From Roseobacter sp. (lineage in GTDB: Bacteria > Pseudomonadota > Alphaproteobacteria > Rhodobacterales > Rhodobacteraceae): a DNA stretch of 64,000 nucleotides. The notes beneath the pieces were generated by a model. That model was not told the DNA's origin. It did no database searches and saw only the letters and a program-made list of their open reading frames with translations. Numbering within the stretch: the first letter of the stretch is position 1; each line of letters opens with the position of its first letter. Shown here in pieces: positions 27,652-36,111 of this stretch. The stretch is from the NCBI GenBank assembly GCA_024636475.1, contig JAGXHA010000099.1, positions 1 through 64,000 of the forward strand, read 5' to 3'. Both the position numbers and the translations under genes were made by a program.

Positions 27652-28218
27652 ATGCGATACCAAATCAGTGGCAAACAGATCGACATCGGCGAAGCCCTGC
27701 AAATCCATGTAAAGACGGAGCTAGGAGAAGCAGTCAACAAATACGCTGAACGTCCGACTGACGCAAATATCATCTTTTCCAAGTCCGGCCATGAATTTGT
27801 TTGCGAAACGACGGTGCACCTATCCACTGGCCTAACTGCTTCTGCAAAGGCCCATGCTACTGATATTTATAGTTCATTCGATTCGTGCGCCGCGAAAATG
27901 GAGAAGCAGCTTCGGCGCTACAAGCGACGGTTGAAGGACCATCACAGAGCGCGTCCACAACCTGTTGAACTTTTCGGCGCTTCCTCGTATATCCTCGCCT
28001 CAGAAAGCGATTCAGATGCGCAGGAACCCGAAAGCCTCCAACCCATGATTATTGCGGAAATGCAGACAAAGATCGCAAACTTGTCTGTCGGCGAAGCAGT
28101 CATGCAGATGGAAATTTCAGGCTCCCCTGTCGTTGTGTTTCGTAAAGAGGGAAAAGAAGGCGTAAACGTTGTTTACCGTCGGGAAGACGGAAACATCGGC
28201 TGGATCGACCCATCCTAG
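27652..28218 (+). CDS. hpf: Ribosome hibernation promoting factor, long form
   Basis: 188-residue long-form HPF, which dimerises 70S ribosomes in stationary phase. The N-terminal S30AE domain (about residues 1-105) reads ISGKQIDIGEALQIHVKTEL and ends in MEKQLRRYKRRLKDHH. After a linker, the C-terminal dimerisation domain (about 130-188) shows LSVGEAVMQMEISGSPVVVF and NVVYRREDGNIGWIDP. It is followed by ptsN about 43 bases later, the usual hpf-ptsN order. Confidence 0.95.
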   Translation: MRYQISGKQIDIGEALQIHVKTELGEAVNKYAERPTDANIIFSKSGHEFVCETTVHLSTGLTASAKAHATDIYSSFDSCAAKMEKQLRRYKRRLKDHHRARPQPVELFGASSYILASESDSDAQEPESLQPMIIAEMQTKIANLSVGEAVMQMEISGSPVVVFRKEGKEGVNVVYRREDGNIGWIDPS

Positions 28219-28261
28219 ACACAAGGGATCGCCAAAGGCGGCCCAAAACAGAGCGAGCAGA

Positions 28262-28726
28262 ATGGATTTTGCGAAACTCCTAAAGCCGGATGCCGTCAAG
28301 GTCCTGACATCTGCCTCAAGCAAGAAGCGCCTGCTCCATGATATCGGGGAGTTGGCGTTTCAAGCGTACGGGTTAGATGCCAGTGCCGTTATAGAGGCTT
28401 TACAGACACGTGAATCCCTTGGCCCGACAGGTGTGGGCCACGGGGTCGCGCTTCCTCATGCCCGCCTTGAAGGGCTGGATGCCGTGCTGGGTGCTTTTGT
28501 CCTTTTGGATAAGCCGATTGATTTTAACGCCGTTGATCGCCAACCGGTAGATATTGCATTCGCGCTTTTCGCACCCGAGAACGCCGGGGTAGAGCACCTG
28601 AAAGCGCTTGCTTTGGTGTCACGGACCCTTCGAAATCCGTCCGTCTGTACCAAGCTGCGGGCCAATTCTGACCCTGCCACGCTTTACACAATTTTGACCG
28701 AAGCACAGGCATCCCAAGCCGCCTGA
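28262..28726 (+). CDS. ptsN: PTS IIA-like nitrogen regulatory protein PtsN
   Basis: 154-residue EIIA(Ntr) protein of the nitrogen phosphotransfer system. The phosphorylated His is in GVGHGVALPHARLEGL. Family segments LHDIGELAFQAYGLDASAVI and EHLKALALVSRTLRN follow. The ATG at 28262 gives the standard N-terminus (MDFAKLLKPDAV); the longer frame overlapping hpf is rejected. It is convergent with the sulfotransferase gene, with only 4 bases between stops. Confidence 0.93.
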   Translation: MDFAKLLKPDAVKVLTSASSKKRLLHDIGELAFQAYGLDASAVIEALQTRESLGPTGVGHGVALPHARLEGLDAVLGAFVLLDKPIDFNAVDRQPVDIAFALFAPENAGVEHLKALALVSRTLRNPSVCTKLRANSDPATLYTILTEAQASQAA

Positions 28727-28730
28727 GCGG

Positions 28731-30158
28731 CTACAGCCACTCCTTGAAGCCAAAAATCATATAATCGCGCTGATAGGCGTCCGATGCCAGCCCTTCGATT
28801 TCCGCATCATAGATATCAGCCAACTCGAACGGCGCGGTTTGCGGCCGGGTTGTGGCTACCGGGCTGCCTGTGATCCCGACTGAAGCGGCCAATTGGGCAA
28901 GATCGCCGGCCAAATCGGCCTCGCGGATAATGCGATCAGGCAGGGCAAATTCACCAAACCCCTGCAAGGCCTGCGTTTGCGTACACCATGCCTGATCGAC
29001 GCGGATCGCCGTCTGGCCATTCAGGTTTCCCTTTAGGAACACTAAAAATGCTTTGAACGCGGCACGATGGGCGTCGGTGTCATAACTCGCGTCAGGCTCC
29101 CCCTCAGGCAACGGCAATTTATAACGCCGGATCAAGTTGGCGCGCAACTGCGCGTAACTACCTTTGCCTGTGGTCACAATATGGCGGCAAAACGCATCAT
29201 GAGCGCGGTCAACAGGATGGCGCAGCACGGTAAAGCTGCGATGGCCCGGATTGCGCCGCTTCCATTGCCGCAGGTCTTTTTGGTTCATCTTGCTGTGTAA
29301 CTGATTGCGCTTTACGCCATCGATACCGGCCAACCAGTCCAGCACCTGCGGCTCTGGTCCGCTGCGCAGGGGCAGATAAAGCAGTGGTGCTTCTGCGGCA
29401 GCGATATAGGACGGCACCACAGGCCCCCGGCGCGGTTCGAAATTCGGGGTCCGTGTCAGATCAAACCGATCCAGCCGCCCAAGGGCAGCAAGCATTTCAG
29501 GGTAATTGCTGACCTTGCTAGAGATGTGATTGGGATTTTGTTTTTTCAGACTTGTGTCCAAGGCTTCGAGTGCTTCGTTCACACCCAAGTACTTTGCAAG
29601 TCCGTTCATCACTTCGACGCTTTGCAGATCCTCATAGGCGACATAGAATGCCGTTTGTCCTGACGTCTGCAAACGGTTCAACAACATCAGTTGGAATTCT
29701 TGCAACGCTTCAAGATGGGCCGCGAATTCGTTCTCGTCAAACTGCGCCTGACCCGCTTTATGTGCCTTCATATCGGTAAGTTTCCACTGACCGGTCGCTT
29801 GGGCGATCTTCCAACTGACATAGCTTTCGACGGGATTGCGGGTCAGTACGATCTTGGCGCAGGTCTCGTCTTTCAGGATCTTATCCAGCACGCGGGGATC
29901 ATGGTCGTGGAAATAGCGAAAGCCGCCAAGCCCGATTGATTTGGTTCGGATCGCGGCCAGCAGTACATCGGGATTCGTATCGCGGGTCTCTTGATCAACG
30001 CCCAAGATATCTGTCGATTTTGGGTAGCCGATGAAATGAGGATTGAACGCTTCACCATGACAGCTAATGCCCGAGAAAGCGTTCAGGTTGGTTTCCAAGA
30101 AATTCGACCCGGTCCGCATCTCGGCGAAGACGACAAAGCTGTTGAATCTAGACGACAT
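28731..30158 (-). CDS. Sulfotransferase with two sulfotransferase-like domains
   Basis: 475-residue PAPS-dependent sulfotransferase, last gene of the polysaccharide operon. The N-terminal half is of the Stf0/NodH type: FAEMRTGSNFLETNLNAF is the 5'-phosphosulfate loop, and KIVLTRNPVESYVSWKIAQA is the 3'-phosphate-binding region. A second region from about residue 250 restarts with SYIAAAEAPLLYLPLRSG and has its own FTVLRHPVDRAHDAFCRHIV, resembling the second motif of the sulfotransferase-2 family. Its 5' loop is degenerate, so it may be an inactive or acceptor-binding half. It probably sulfates a surface glycan; cysQ, first gene of the operon, would remove the PAP by-product. The gene starts 3 bases after the GT14-like gene ends. 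Confidence 0.8.
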   Translation of the reverse strand: MSSRFNSFVVFAEMRTGSNFLETNLNAFSGISCHGEAFNPHFIGYPKSTDILGVDQETRDTNPDVLLAAIRTKSIGLGGFRYFHDHDPRVLDKILKDETCAKIVLTRNPVESYVSWKIAQATGQWKLTDMKAHKAGQAQFDENEFAAHLEALQEFQLMLLNRLQTSGQTAFYVAYEDLQSVEVMNGLAKYLGVNEALEALDTSLKKQNPNHISSKVSNYPEMLAALGRLDRFDLTRTPNFEPRRGPVVPSYIAAAEAPLLYLPLRSGPEPQVLDWLAGIDGVKRNQLHSKMNQKDLRQWKRRNPGHRSFTVLRHPVDRAHDAFCRHIVTTGKGSYAQLRANLIRRYKLPLPEGEPDASYDTDAHRAAFKAFLVFLKGNLNGQTAIRVDQAWCTQTQALQGFGEFALPDRIIREADLAGDLAQLAASVGITGSPVATTRPQTAPFELADIYDAEIEGLASDAYQRDYMIFGFKEWL

Positions 30159-30161
30159 AAC

Positions 30162-31859
30162 TTATTTTACCAAATACGGTTTTCTGGGCGCTTTTTGCGC
30201 TGCGGTGATACCGCGCTCGACTGGAAAGTCGCCCATCAGATAGGGGTGCATCCCTTGGTTCTTGAGGTTCTGCAAAAACTGGCCAAAGCCTGAAAGGTCC
30301 ACCATCCTGGGCACTTCGGAAATGCGGTTCAGTTTGGTGTGACCGATCTCGTCCAAGATACCTTGTAGCGGCTCCATCGGGGCCTCTATAAATTCAGCCA
30401 TCGTCCAGATCCGCACACGCGCCTTGGTATAGGGCGAGCGCAAGATGTCCATATGCTCGCTTTCAATTTTCTGCAGTTGCGCAGCCTCGCGACGAATGTC
30501 GGCAAAATCCATATTCGACCGGAACAACGGCACAGACCATGCCCCCGTGATGACAGAAACCTGCGCATTGGGATCTTTTGCGATCCGCCAACAAACGTCC
30601 TGGTTGTCATCAGGCCCAAACTGAAAACACTGACGTTCCCCGCGTGTGTTCCAGACAAGATTTGTCAGAAACGCCCTGGCATTATAATCACGAAGGGCCG
30701 CACTATCGCTGAGCGCACCGTTTATCGCGGTTTGATTGTCAGCATAATAGACCCGCTCGGGCGCAAAAAGATGGCCATGCACCCGTGCACCCGTCGATTT
30801 CGTTAGCCAAGGTTCAAAATTCTCGAAGAGTTCCGAGAACCCTTGGAACATTGAATAGGGGGCAGCAGTAACACCATTTTCCCAGTCTTCATTCGGAAAA
30901 CGGCTTTGCATGTACAAGCCGGATCGACCACGCGTCCGACGCTCCACCGCCTTGGCAAAAATCCGGTCAATTTTACCTGGATTGGGCTCGGTCTTTTTCA
31001 GCGCGTCGGCGTCGTTTGTCAGAAACGCTTCATAAAGCCGGTCAGCGTACGGCCAGATTTTGCGTGCCACAAAGCAGTCTGACCGCCGCAAAAGCTGGAG
31101 ATGGTCATCGTAAAAAATATGCGGCTTGCCTTGAAAGTCGAACTTGGACAGGGTCAGCGACCGGCTTTCAATCTTCAGCGCGTATTGACGCGACAGGGTT
31201 TGAAAATAGCTTTCGTCGGGAATCCAGACATATCGGAAATAGCGGTCGTACTCATCGCGATCTGGATCTTGCAAGATTGCGGAAAGTGTCTGACGGGTCA
31301 GACACCACCATTGCGAACCCATATGTGGAACAATCCCATTGGGCAACTTGCGCCTAAAGCCCAGCACCCGCTGGATTGCCACGGATTTATCAAAAAGATA
31401 GCGCTGCTTTTTCCACGAAAACGGGAACCGCATGGTAAAGCGTTCTTCGTCCAGCCCTCCCACCGTCCATGGCACGTCGGCAGTGGTCGCGCTTTCGATG
31501 AAATCGGTGCGGGGGCGGGCAGCCAGATAGTTTTGCAGTTCCTTTACAGGACGCAGCGGCAGACATGATCCAGATGCAAGAAAGACATGGCGAACATGCG
31601 AGAAGCTGGCCAGCATCAGCTCCGATCCGGCCTGCGACGCCGCCACAATGCCCCAAGTGCCCCATTCGCAACGGAAGCGCTTGCAAAACTTAAGGTCAGG
31701 CACGTCCGCAAGACTTTTGACAAACCTGTCGTAGGCCTTGCGCGGAACGGTGTTATCGACATGAATGACGACAGGGCACCCTGCGGCGGCCCAATGGCGG
31801 GCAACCTGCTCGGCGCGACCAAGAGCCGTATGAACCAACATGACGACGCCGATTGTCAT
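30162..31859 (-). CDS. GT14-like (core-2/I-branching type) glycosyltransferase with C-terminal extension
   Basis: 565-residue protein from the ATG at 31859, which overlaps the preceding gene's stop (ATGA). The first 290 residues match bacterial members of the beta-1,6-N-acetylglucosaminyltransferase (GT14) family: VVMLVHTALGRAEQVARHW, then FLASGSCLPLRPVKELQNYL and GSQWWCLTRQTLSAILQDP with the late catalytic Glu in IPDESYFQTL. The C-terminal 270 residues correspond to a DUF5928-type extension seen in Rhodobacteraceae. It is cytoplasmic or membrane associated, with no signal peptide. The sugar transferred is not known; GlcNAc or xylose would fit the family. Confidence 0.78.
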   Translation of the reverse strand: MTIGVVMLVHTALGRAEQVARHWAAAGCPVVIHVDNTVPRKAYDRFVKSLADVPDLKFCKRFRCEWGTWGIVAASQAGSELMLASFSHVRHVFLASGSCLPLRPVKELQNYLAARPRTDFIESATTADVPWTVGGLDEERFTMRFPFSWKKQRYLFDKSVAIQRVLGFRRKLPNGIVPHMGSQWWCLTRQTLSAILQDPDRDEYDRYFRYVWIPDESYFQTLSRQYALKIESRSLTLSKFDFQGKPHIFYDDHLQLLRRSDCFVARKIWPYADRLYEAFLTNDADALKKTEPNPGKIDRIFAKAVERRTRGRSGLYMQSRFPNEDWENGVTAAPYSMFQGFSELFENFEPWLTKSTGARVHGHLFAPERVYYADNQTAINGALSDSAALRDYNARAFLTNLVWNTRGERQCFQFGPDDNQDVCWRIAKDPNAQVSVITGAWSVPLFRSNMDFADIRREAAQLQKIESEHMDILRSPYTKARVRIWTMAEFIEAPMEPLQGILDEIGHTKLNRISEVPRMVDLSGFGQFLQNLKNQGMHPYLMGDFPVERGITAAQKAPRKPYLVK

Positions 31860-32866
31860 GCCCAGTTTCCTTTGGACATAAGACCCAAAATCTCTACCTG
31901 TCGCCAATTGATATAACGCTCTGACCACTTGCACCAAAGCTGAGGATCGGCCTGCAAACTTTCTGCGTAGGCTTTGTATTCAATCGAACCTGCATAATGC
32001 TGGCCGCGCTCAAGCTCCTCCAGCGCTTTGGCGCTGAAAGTATCAAGAAATTTTGCATGTAAAAGCACTCCGGATGCTTTTTCCCCGCCCCATTCATCAT
32101 AGACCTGGTTCAAGCCACGCGGCAGCAACATGTGGGTCGAGCTGACATAGACATAGCGGCGGTTCCACTTGACCAACGGGACCTTATTCAAAGCCGGAGC
32201 TTTCGTGGGGTTATCCTTGAAGAACACCCGCGCACGAGGGCCACCTTGGATCCAAAGATTCGTGAACCGAAAGTTCCGGGACAGTGAATAATTGCCACTA
32301 TCGAACCAAGACGCGATTTCCATCGGATTCTGGCCAGGCTGATAGGGCTGTTCATCAAGCCGCCCCTTTGGGTACATATCAAGCAGCATCGCAGAAAAGG
32401 ATTTGATCGACGATGCATCCAGCCAATCTGTCAGGGCACGCAAGGGGCGTGTGTCGCAAAAGGGGTAAATCAGAAATTCGTCAGGATCGACCGTCAGGGC
32501 CCAATGGCCATGCGCGTGCTTGATCTGCAGCCAGTTCAGCCAATCAACACCAAAGCGCGATCTTTTATAGCTCGCGCGCGTTCCCCACAAAGAGACATCG
32601 GGCTGATCAGCCAGATAATCTGCAGATCCGTCTCCACTGTCATTGTCCACGAAAAAGAAATGACCGACCCCCATCTTTCGATAGTAGTCCAGAAAATAGG
32701 GCAGGCGGATTTTCTCGTTTCGCTGGGTGCAAAACAGTAGAATATCATCCTGCTTGATCTGGTTGGTACGGTTCACGATCTGCTTTAGCTCGCGACGCTT
32801 GCGAAACGCGCGAATGCGCCATCTTTTGCGCTGCAACCTAAGCCGATATGATTGTACTAAACCCAA
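31856..32866 (-). CDS. GT2-like glycosyltransferase (Glyco_tranf_2_4 type)
   Basis: 336-residue protein starting with TTG at 32866; GAAGGG lies 6-7 bases upstream and the frame is closed by TGA a little further up, so no ATG is available. After a basic N-terminal stretch, the GT-A domain reads LLFCTQRNEKIRLPYFLDYY, FFVDNDSGDGSADYL and the metal-binding WALTVDPDEFLIYP (DxD). RYINWRQVEILG is at the C-terminus. It is coupled to the GT14-like gene through ATGA. The product likely extends the same surface glycan. Confidence 0.82.
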   Translation of the reverse strand: MGLVQSYRLRLQRKRWRIRAFRKRRELKQIVNRTNQIKQDDILLFCTQRNEKIRLPYFLDYYRKMGVGHFFFVDNDSGDGSADYLADQPDVSLWGTRASYKRSRFGVDWLNWLQIKHAHGHWALTVDPDEFLIYPFCDTRPLRALTDWLDASSIKSFSAMLLDMYPKGRLDEQPYQPGQNPMEIASWFDSGNYSLSRNFRFTNLWIQGGPRARVFFKDNPTKAPALNKVPLVKWNRRYVYVSSTHMLLPRGLNQVYDEWGGEKASGVLLHAKFLDTFSAKALEELERGQHYAGSIEYKAYAESLQADPQLWCKWSERYINWRQVEILGLMSKGNWA

Positions 32867-32929
32867 AGACCGCCCTTCATTGCCAAGTTTGCGTCAGTTC
32901 TTTACCAAAACAACAAATCAAGAAACAAT

Positions 32930-34072
32930 CTAAACCCTCAAACTTAAGACCTTATTGAAATGGTCGTCCCATGTTGGACCTTCAAAACCCTTTGGGTTGT
33001 TTTCCATTTCAGGTGTTTCAGCCCAAGCCTGTATTACCTTTAGCCATTGATATTCATCAAAAACGCTCGCGTAAACAGGCATATAGCCCAAAAACTCGCG
33101 CAATACCCCTAGATCGTTGCATAAAACACGCGTTTCTAGCAACAATGCTTCCAACGGGGGTAGGCCAAAGCCTTCGGCAAGACTGGGAAACAAGGCCCCG
33201 GATGCATGTTGCACAAGAGCGGCAAGCGCAGCGTCAGACAGGTTTGGTATTTCGCGGACAGGGCCATCCGCAGTCATCCGGTCAAGCCGCTCAAAGACCG
33301 CTTCATTATTCCAGCCGCGACTGCCGCAGATCAGCAATAATGGGGCGTCGGGGCCTAGTTTCTCCCAGATATCCAGTAGAAAAGCATGATTTTTGCGCGG
33401 CTCGATTGTGCCCACAATGACAAAATACGGCTGCTCTGGCGGGAGGCCTTCAGGGAGGGCTGACAAATCGGGGCTCGGCCTGACTGTTCCTAAATGCGCA
33501 ACAATACTTTTAGGCACCTGACCCCAAGCGGCCATCTGTGCCTCGGCCCGGTGTTGGGTATCGGCTGAATTGTAGATCACCAGATTGGCCCATTTCTGGA
33601 CGCATTTCAGCTTGTCACGAAAGGGCGCTACGGTGCCCGGACGCTGGAACTGAGGATACTCCAGCGGGATAACGTCATGAACCAGCGCATTGATTTCAAC
33701 GCCCACCCGTTTCAACGAAGAAAGGACACGTGTCGTCAGGTTGCTGTGACCAACGTTGAAGTAGCGGCAAGGTTTGGGGATGTTTTCCAACATCGAAGAC
33801 AAACGCCAAGGTGCCGCACGGGCGATCGCCAGCCTGCGAAAATCAGCCTCTGCGCGTTTTCCAGCGTCAGTTCGCCCGCGCAGATATCGTGAAAGAAAAT
33901 CAGCGCGCCCCCACGAATGACGCCCTTCCAGCCGTACCTGCACAGCTTCAAGGCCCGCGCGGTCCAGCAAAAGGTAGCCGAACGCAGTGCGCACAAAACC
34001 AAAGCAGGGCGTATCATCCTCAAGAAAACGCGCCAGATAGGCCAATTCCACCCGATCAACACCCGTTGCCAT
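32930..34072 (-). CDS. GT4 family glycosyltransferase with uncertain start
   Basis: 380 residues from the first ATG. The GT-B C-terminal domain has FVIVGTIEPRKNHAFLLDIW and LFPSLAEGFGLPPLEALLLE, the E-x7-E nucleotide-sugar motif of GT4. The N-terminal half has NALVHDVIPLEYPQF. The frame continues upstream of the ATG with LLDLTRTLRRAGR, which resembles the normal N-terminus of this family (in-frame to the family segment ATGVDRVELAYL), yet contains no ATG, GTG or TTG between galE and 34072. A CTG near 34110, or a lost start codon, must be considered. Confidence 0.8.
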   Translation of the reverse strand: MATGVDRVELAYLARFLEDDTPCFGFVRTAFGYLLLDRAGLEAVQVRLEGRHSWGRADFLSRYLRGRTDAGKRAEADFRRLAIARAAPWRLSSMLENIPKPCRYFNVGHSNLTTRVLSSLKRVGVEINALVHDVIPLEYPQFQRPGTVAPFRDKLKCVQKWANLVIYNSADTQHRAEAQMAAWGQVPKSIVAHLGTVRPSPDLSALPEGLPPEQPYFVIVGTIEPRKNHAFLLDIWEKLGPDAPLLLICGSRGWNNEAVFERLDRMTADGPVREIPNLSDAALAALVQHASGALFPSLAEGFGLPPLEALLLETRVLCNDLGVLREFLGYMPVYASVFDEYQWLKVIQAWAETPEMENNPKGFEGPTWDDHFNKVLSLRV

Positions 34073-34127
34073 ACGCCCGGCGCGCCGCAGTGTCCGCGTT
34101 AAATCCAGCAGCCTTGTGGGTGGTGCT

Positions 34128-35111
34128 TTATGTGTCGTAGTGGCCAGTTTGATGCCATCTCCACGCGTCAGCGATCATTTCAGATAGGGTCGAGCGTTTA
34201 GGTGCCCATCCCAACTCTGCCACAGCGCGGGACGATCCCGAAACCAGTTTTGTGCAATCACCGATGCGCCGCGCGCCTTCGATGATCGGGACGGCGCGGT
34301 TTGTTACCTCGCGGCTGTGCTCAACAACTTCGCGCACCGAAAACCCCGTACCTGTTCCCAGATTGAAGACACGGCTTGGCTTGCCGTCAAGCAACCATTG
34401 CAACCCCAGAACATGCGCATCGACCAGATCACAAACATGGACATAGTCGCGGATACACGTGCCATCAGGTGTGTCGTAATCTGTGCCAAAAACCGTGAGC
34501 GCGTCCCGCTTGCCATCAATCGCGTCCAGCATCAGCGGAACAAGATGAGTCTCTGGCTGGTGAAACTCGCCTAACTCTCCCTCGGGATCAGCCCCCGCAA
34601 CGTTGAAATAGCGAAAGATCACAGCCTTCAGGCCATGAGCTGCTTCAAAATTCCGCAAAATATCTTCGATCGCACGTTTCGATGCACCATAGGCGTTGAT
34701 CGGAAGCTGTGCGCTGTTCTCGTCCAGCACGATATTGTCCTGATCGCCATACGTGGCACAGGTGGATGAGAACACGAAGTTTTCGCAGTTGGCTGCTACC
34801 GTAGCCTCGATCAGATTCAGCGACCCTTCAACGTTATTGCGCCAGTAGAGGCCCGGCTGCTTCATGCTGTCACCAACCTGGCTAAGCGCCGCAAAATGCA
34901 TCACGGCAACGGGCTGATACTCGGCAAAGACCGCGTCAATCTGCGGGCGATCAAGCAGATCACCTTCAACCAAAGGTCCAAACTTTACAGCATCACGCCA
35001 GCCCGTGACCAAATTGTCAAACGTTACGGGCGTGAAGCCAGCAGCAGCCAATGCTTTACACGCGTGCGATCCGATATAGCCCGCACCCCCCGTCACCAAC
35101 ACATTTGCCAT
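34128..35111 (-). CDS. galE: UDP-glucose 4-epimerase
   Basis: 327-residue short-chain dehydrogenase/reductase family epimerase interconverting UDP-glucose and UDP-galactose (or the N-acetyl forms). The NAD motif is VTGGAGYIGSHACKALAAAG. The catalytic Ser/Thr is in FSSTCATYGDQDNIV and the YxxxK in INAYGASKRAIEDIL. The C-terminal RRIGDCTKLVSGSSRAVAEL is typical. It lies 21 bases after galU on the same transcript and supplies activated sugars for the cluster. Confidence 0.95.
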   Translation of the reverse strand: MANVLVTGGAGYIGSHACKALAAAGFTPVTFDNLVTGWRDAVKFGPLVEGDLLDRPQIDAVFAEYQPVAVMHFAALSQVGDSMKQPGLYWRNNVEGSLNLIEATVAANCENFVFSSTCATYGDQDNIVLDENSAQLPINAYGASKRAIEDILRNFEAAHGLKAVIFRYFNVAGADPEGELGEFHQPETHLVPLMLDAIDGKRDALTVFGTDYDTPDGTCIRDYVHVCDLVDAHVLGLQWLLDGKPSRVFNLGTGTGFSVREVVEHSREVTNRAVPIIEGARRIGDCTKLVSGSSRAVAELGWAPKRSTLSEMIADAWRWHQTGHYDT

Positions 35112-35132
35112 TATTCTGCCTTCGCTAAGCTG

Positions 35133-36026
35133 CTATTGCGCAGCTTTATCAACGCTCATGATGTCTTGCAAATAGGCATACAAGTCGTCGCGCAATTCTT
35201 CGCGGCCTAAACCAAAAGAAACTGTGGCCTGCAAGAAGCCAGATTTCGATCCACAGTCAAAACGTTGGCCTTTGAACCGATAGCCATAAACATCATGGCC
35301 CTGCGTCAGTTCGGCGGCAATCGCATCCGTCAGCTGGATTTCCCCGCCCGACCCAGATTTGAGCTGGTTCAGGTTGCGCAAAACATTTGGGGACAGAATA
35401 TAGCGGCCAATCACAGCAAGGTTGGAAGGGGCGTCTTCAGCTTTGGGTTTTTCAACCATGCCCCTAATTTTAACCAATTCGCCCTGATCATCGGCAACAT
35501 CCAGCATCCCGTAGGACGATGCACGCTCTGGCGGGACTTCCATTGCAGCAACCATATTGCCGCCTGTTTCGTTATACGCTTCGACCATTTGCTGCAGACA
35601 AGGCTTTTCGGCGGCAATAACATCGTCTGGCAAGATCACCGCAAAGGGTTCGTTTCCAATCAACCGGCGCGCGCACCACACGGCATGCCCCAAACCCAGC
35701 GCTTTGTGCTGCCTGATGTAGGCAATCGCACCGCTGTCCATGTTGGTATTTTTAAGAATCTCTAGCAGTTCGGTCTTATTCTTTGAGCGTAATTCCTGCT
35801 CAAGGACCGGAGAATGGTCAAAATAGTCTTCCAAAGCACCCTTGCCGCGCGATGTGACAAAAATGAATTCCTTGATGCCTGCAGCACGTGCTTCGTCAAT
35901 CGCGTATTGGATCAACGGGCGATCCACTAGGGTCATGATCTCCTTCGGCACCGATTTGGTCGCAGGCAAAAACCGCGTCCCTAAGCCGGCTACCGGAAAA
36001 ACCGCTTTTGTTACTTTCTTACGCAT
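35133..36026 (-). CDS. galU: UTP-glucose-1-phosphate uridylyltransferase
   Basis: 297-residue GalU that makes UDP-glucose from UTP and glucose 1-phosphate. The nucleotidyltransferase motif is FPVAGLGTRFLPATKSVPKE. ILPDDVIAAEKPCLQQMVE contains the metal-binding Asp, and DCGSKSGFLQATVSFGL is the family end. The start at 36026 (MRKKVTKAVFP) is chosen; the longer frame lacks family similarity. It sits between a GT2 gene and galE in the polysaccharide operon. Confidence 0.95.
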   Translation of the reverse strand: MRKKVTKAVFPVAGLGTRFLPATKSVPKEIMTLVDRPLIQYAIDEARAAGIKEFIFVTSRGKGALEDYFDHSPVLEQELRSKNKTELLEILKNTNMDSGAIAYIRQHKALGLGHAVWCARRLIGNEPFAVILPDDVIAAEKPCLQQMVEAYNETGGNMVAAMEVPPERASSYGMLDVADDQGELVKIRGMVEKPKAEDAPSNLAVIGRYILSPNVLRNLNQLKSGSGGEIQLTDAIAAELTQGHDVYGYRFKGQRFDCGSKSGFLQATVSFGLGREELRDDLYAYLQDIMSVDKAAQ

Positions 36027-36111
36027 GACGCCCCTGCCTTCGTGACTATGTCTAAGATCTGCATCGTGCAAAGCAGTATCAAACAACAATTGGAATAGTC
36101 TTATATTGAAA

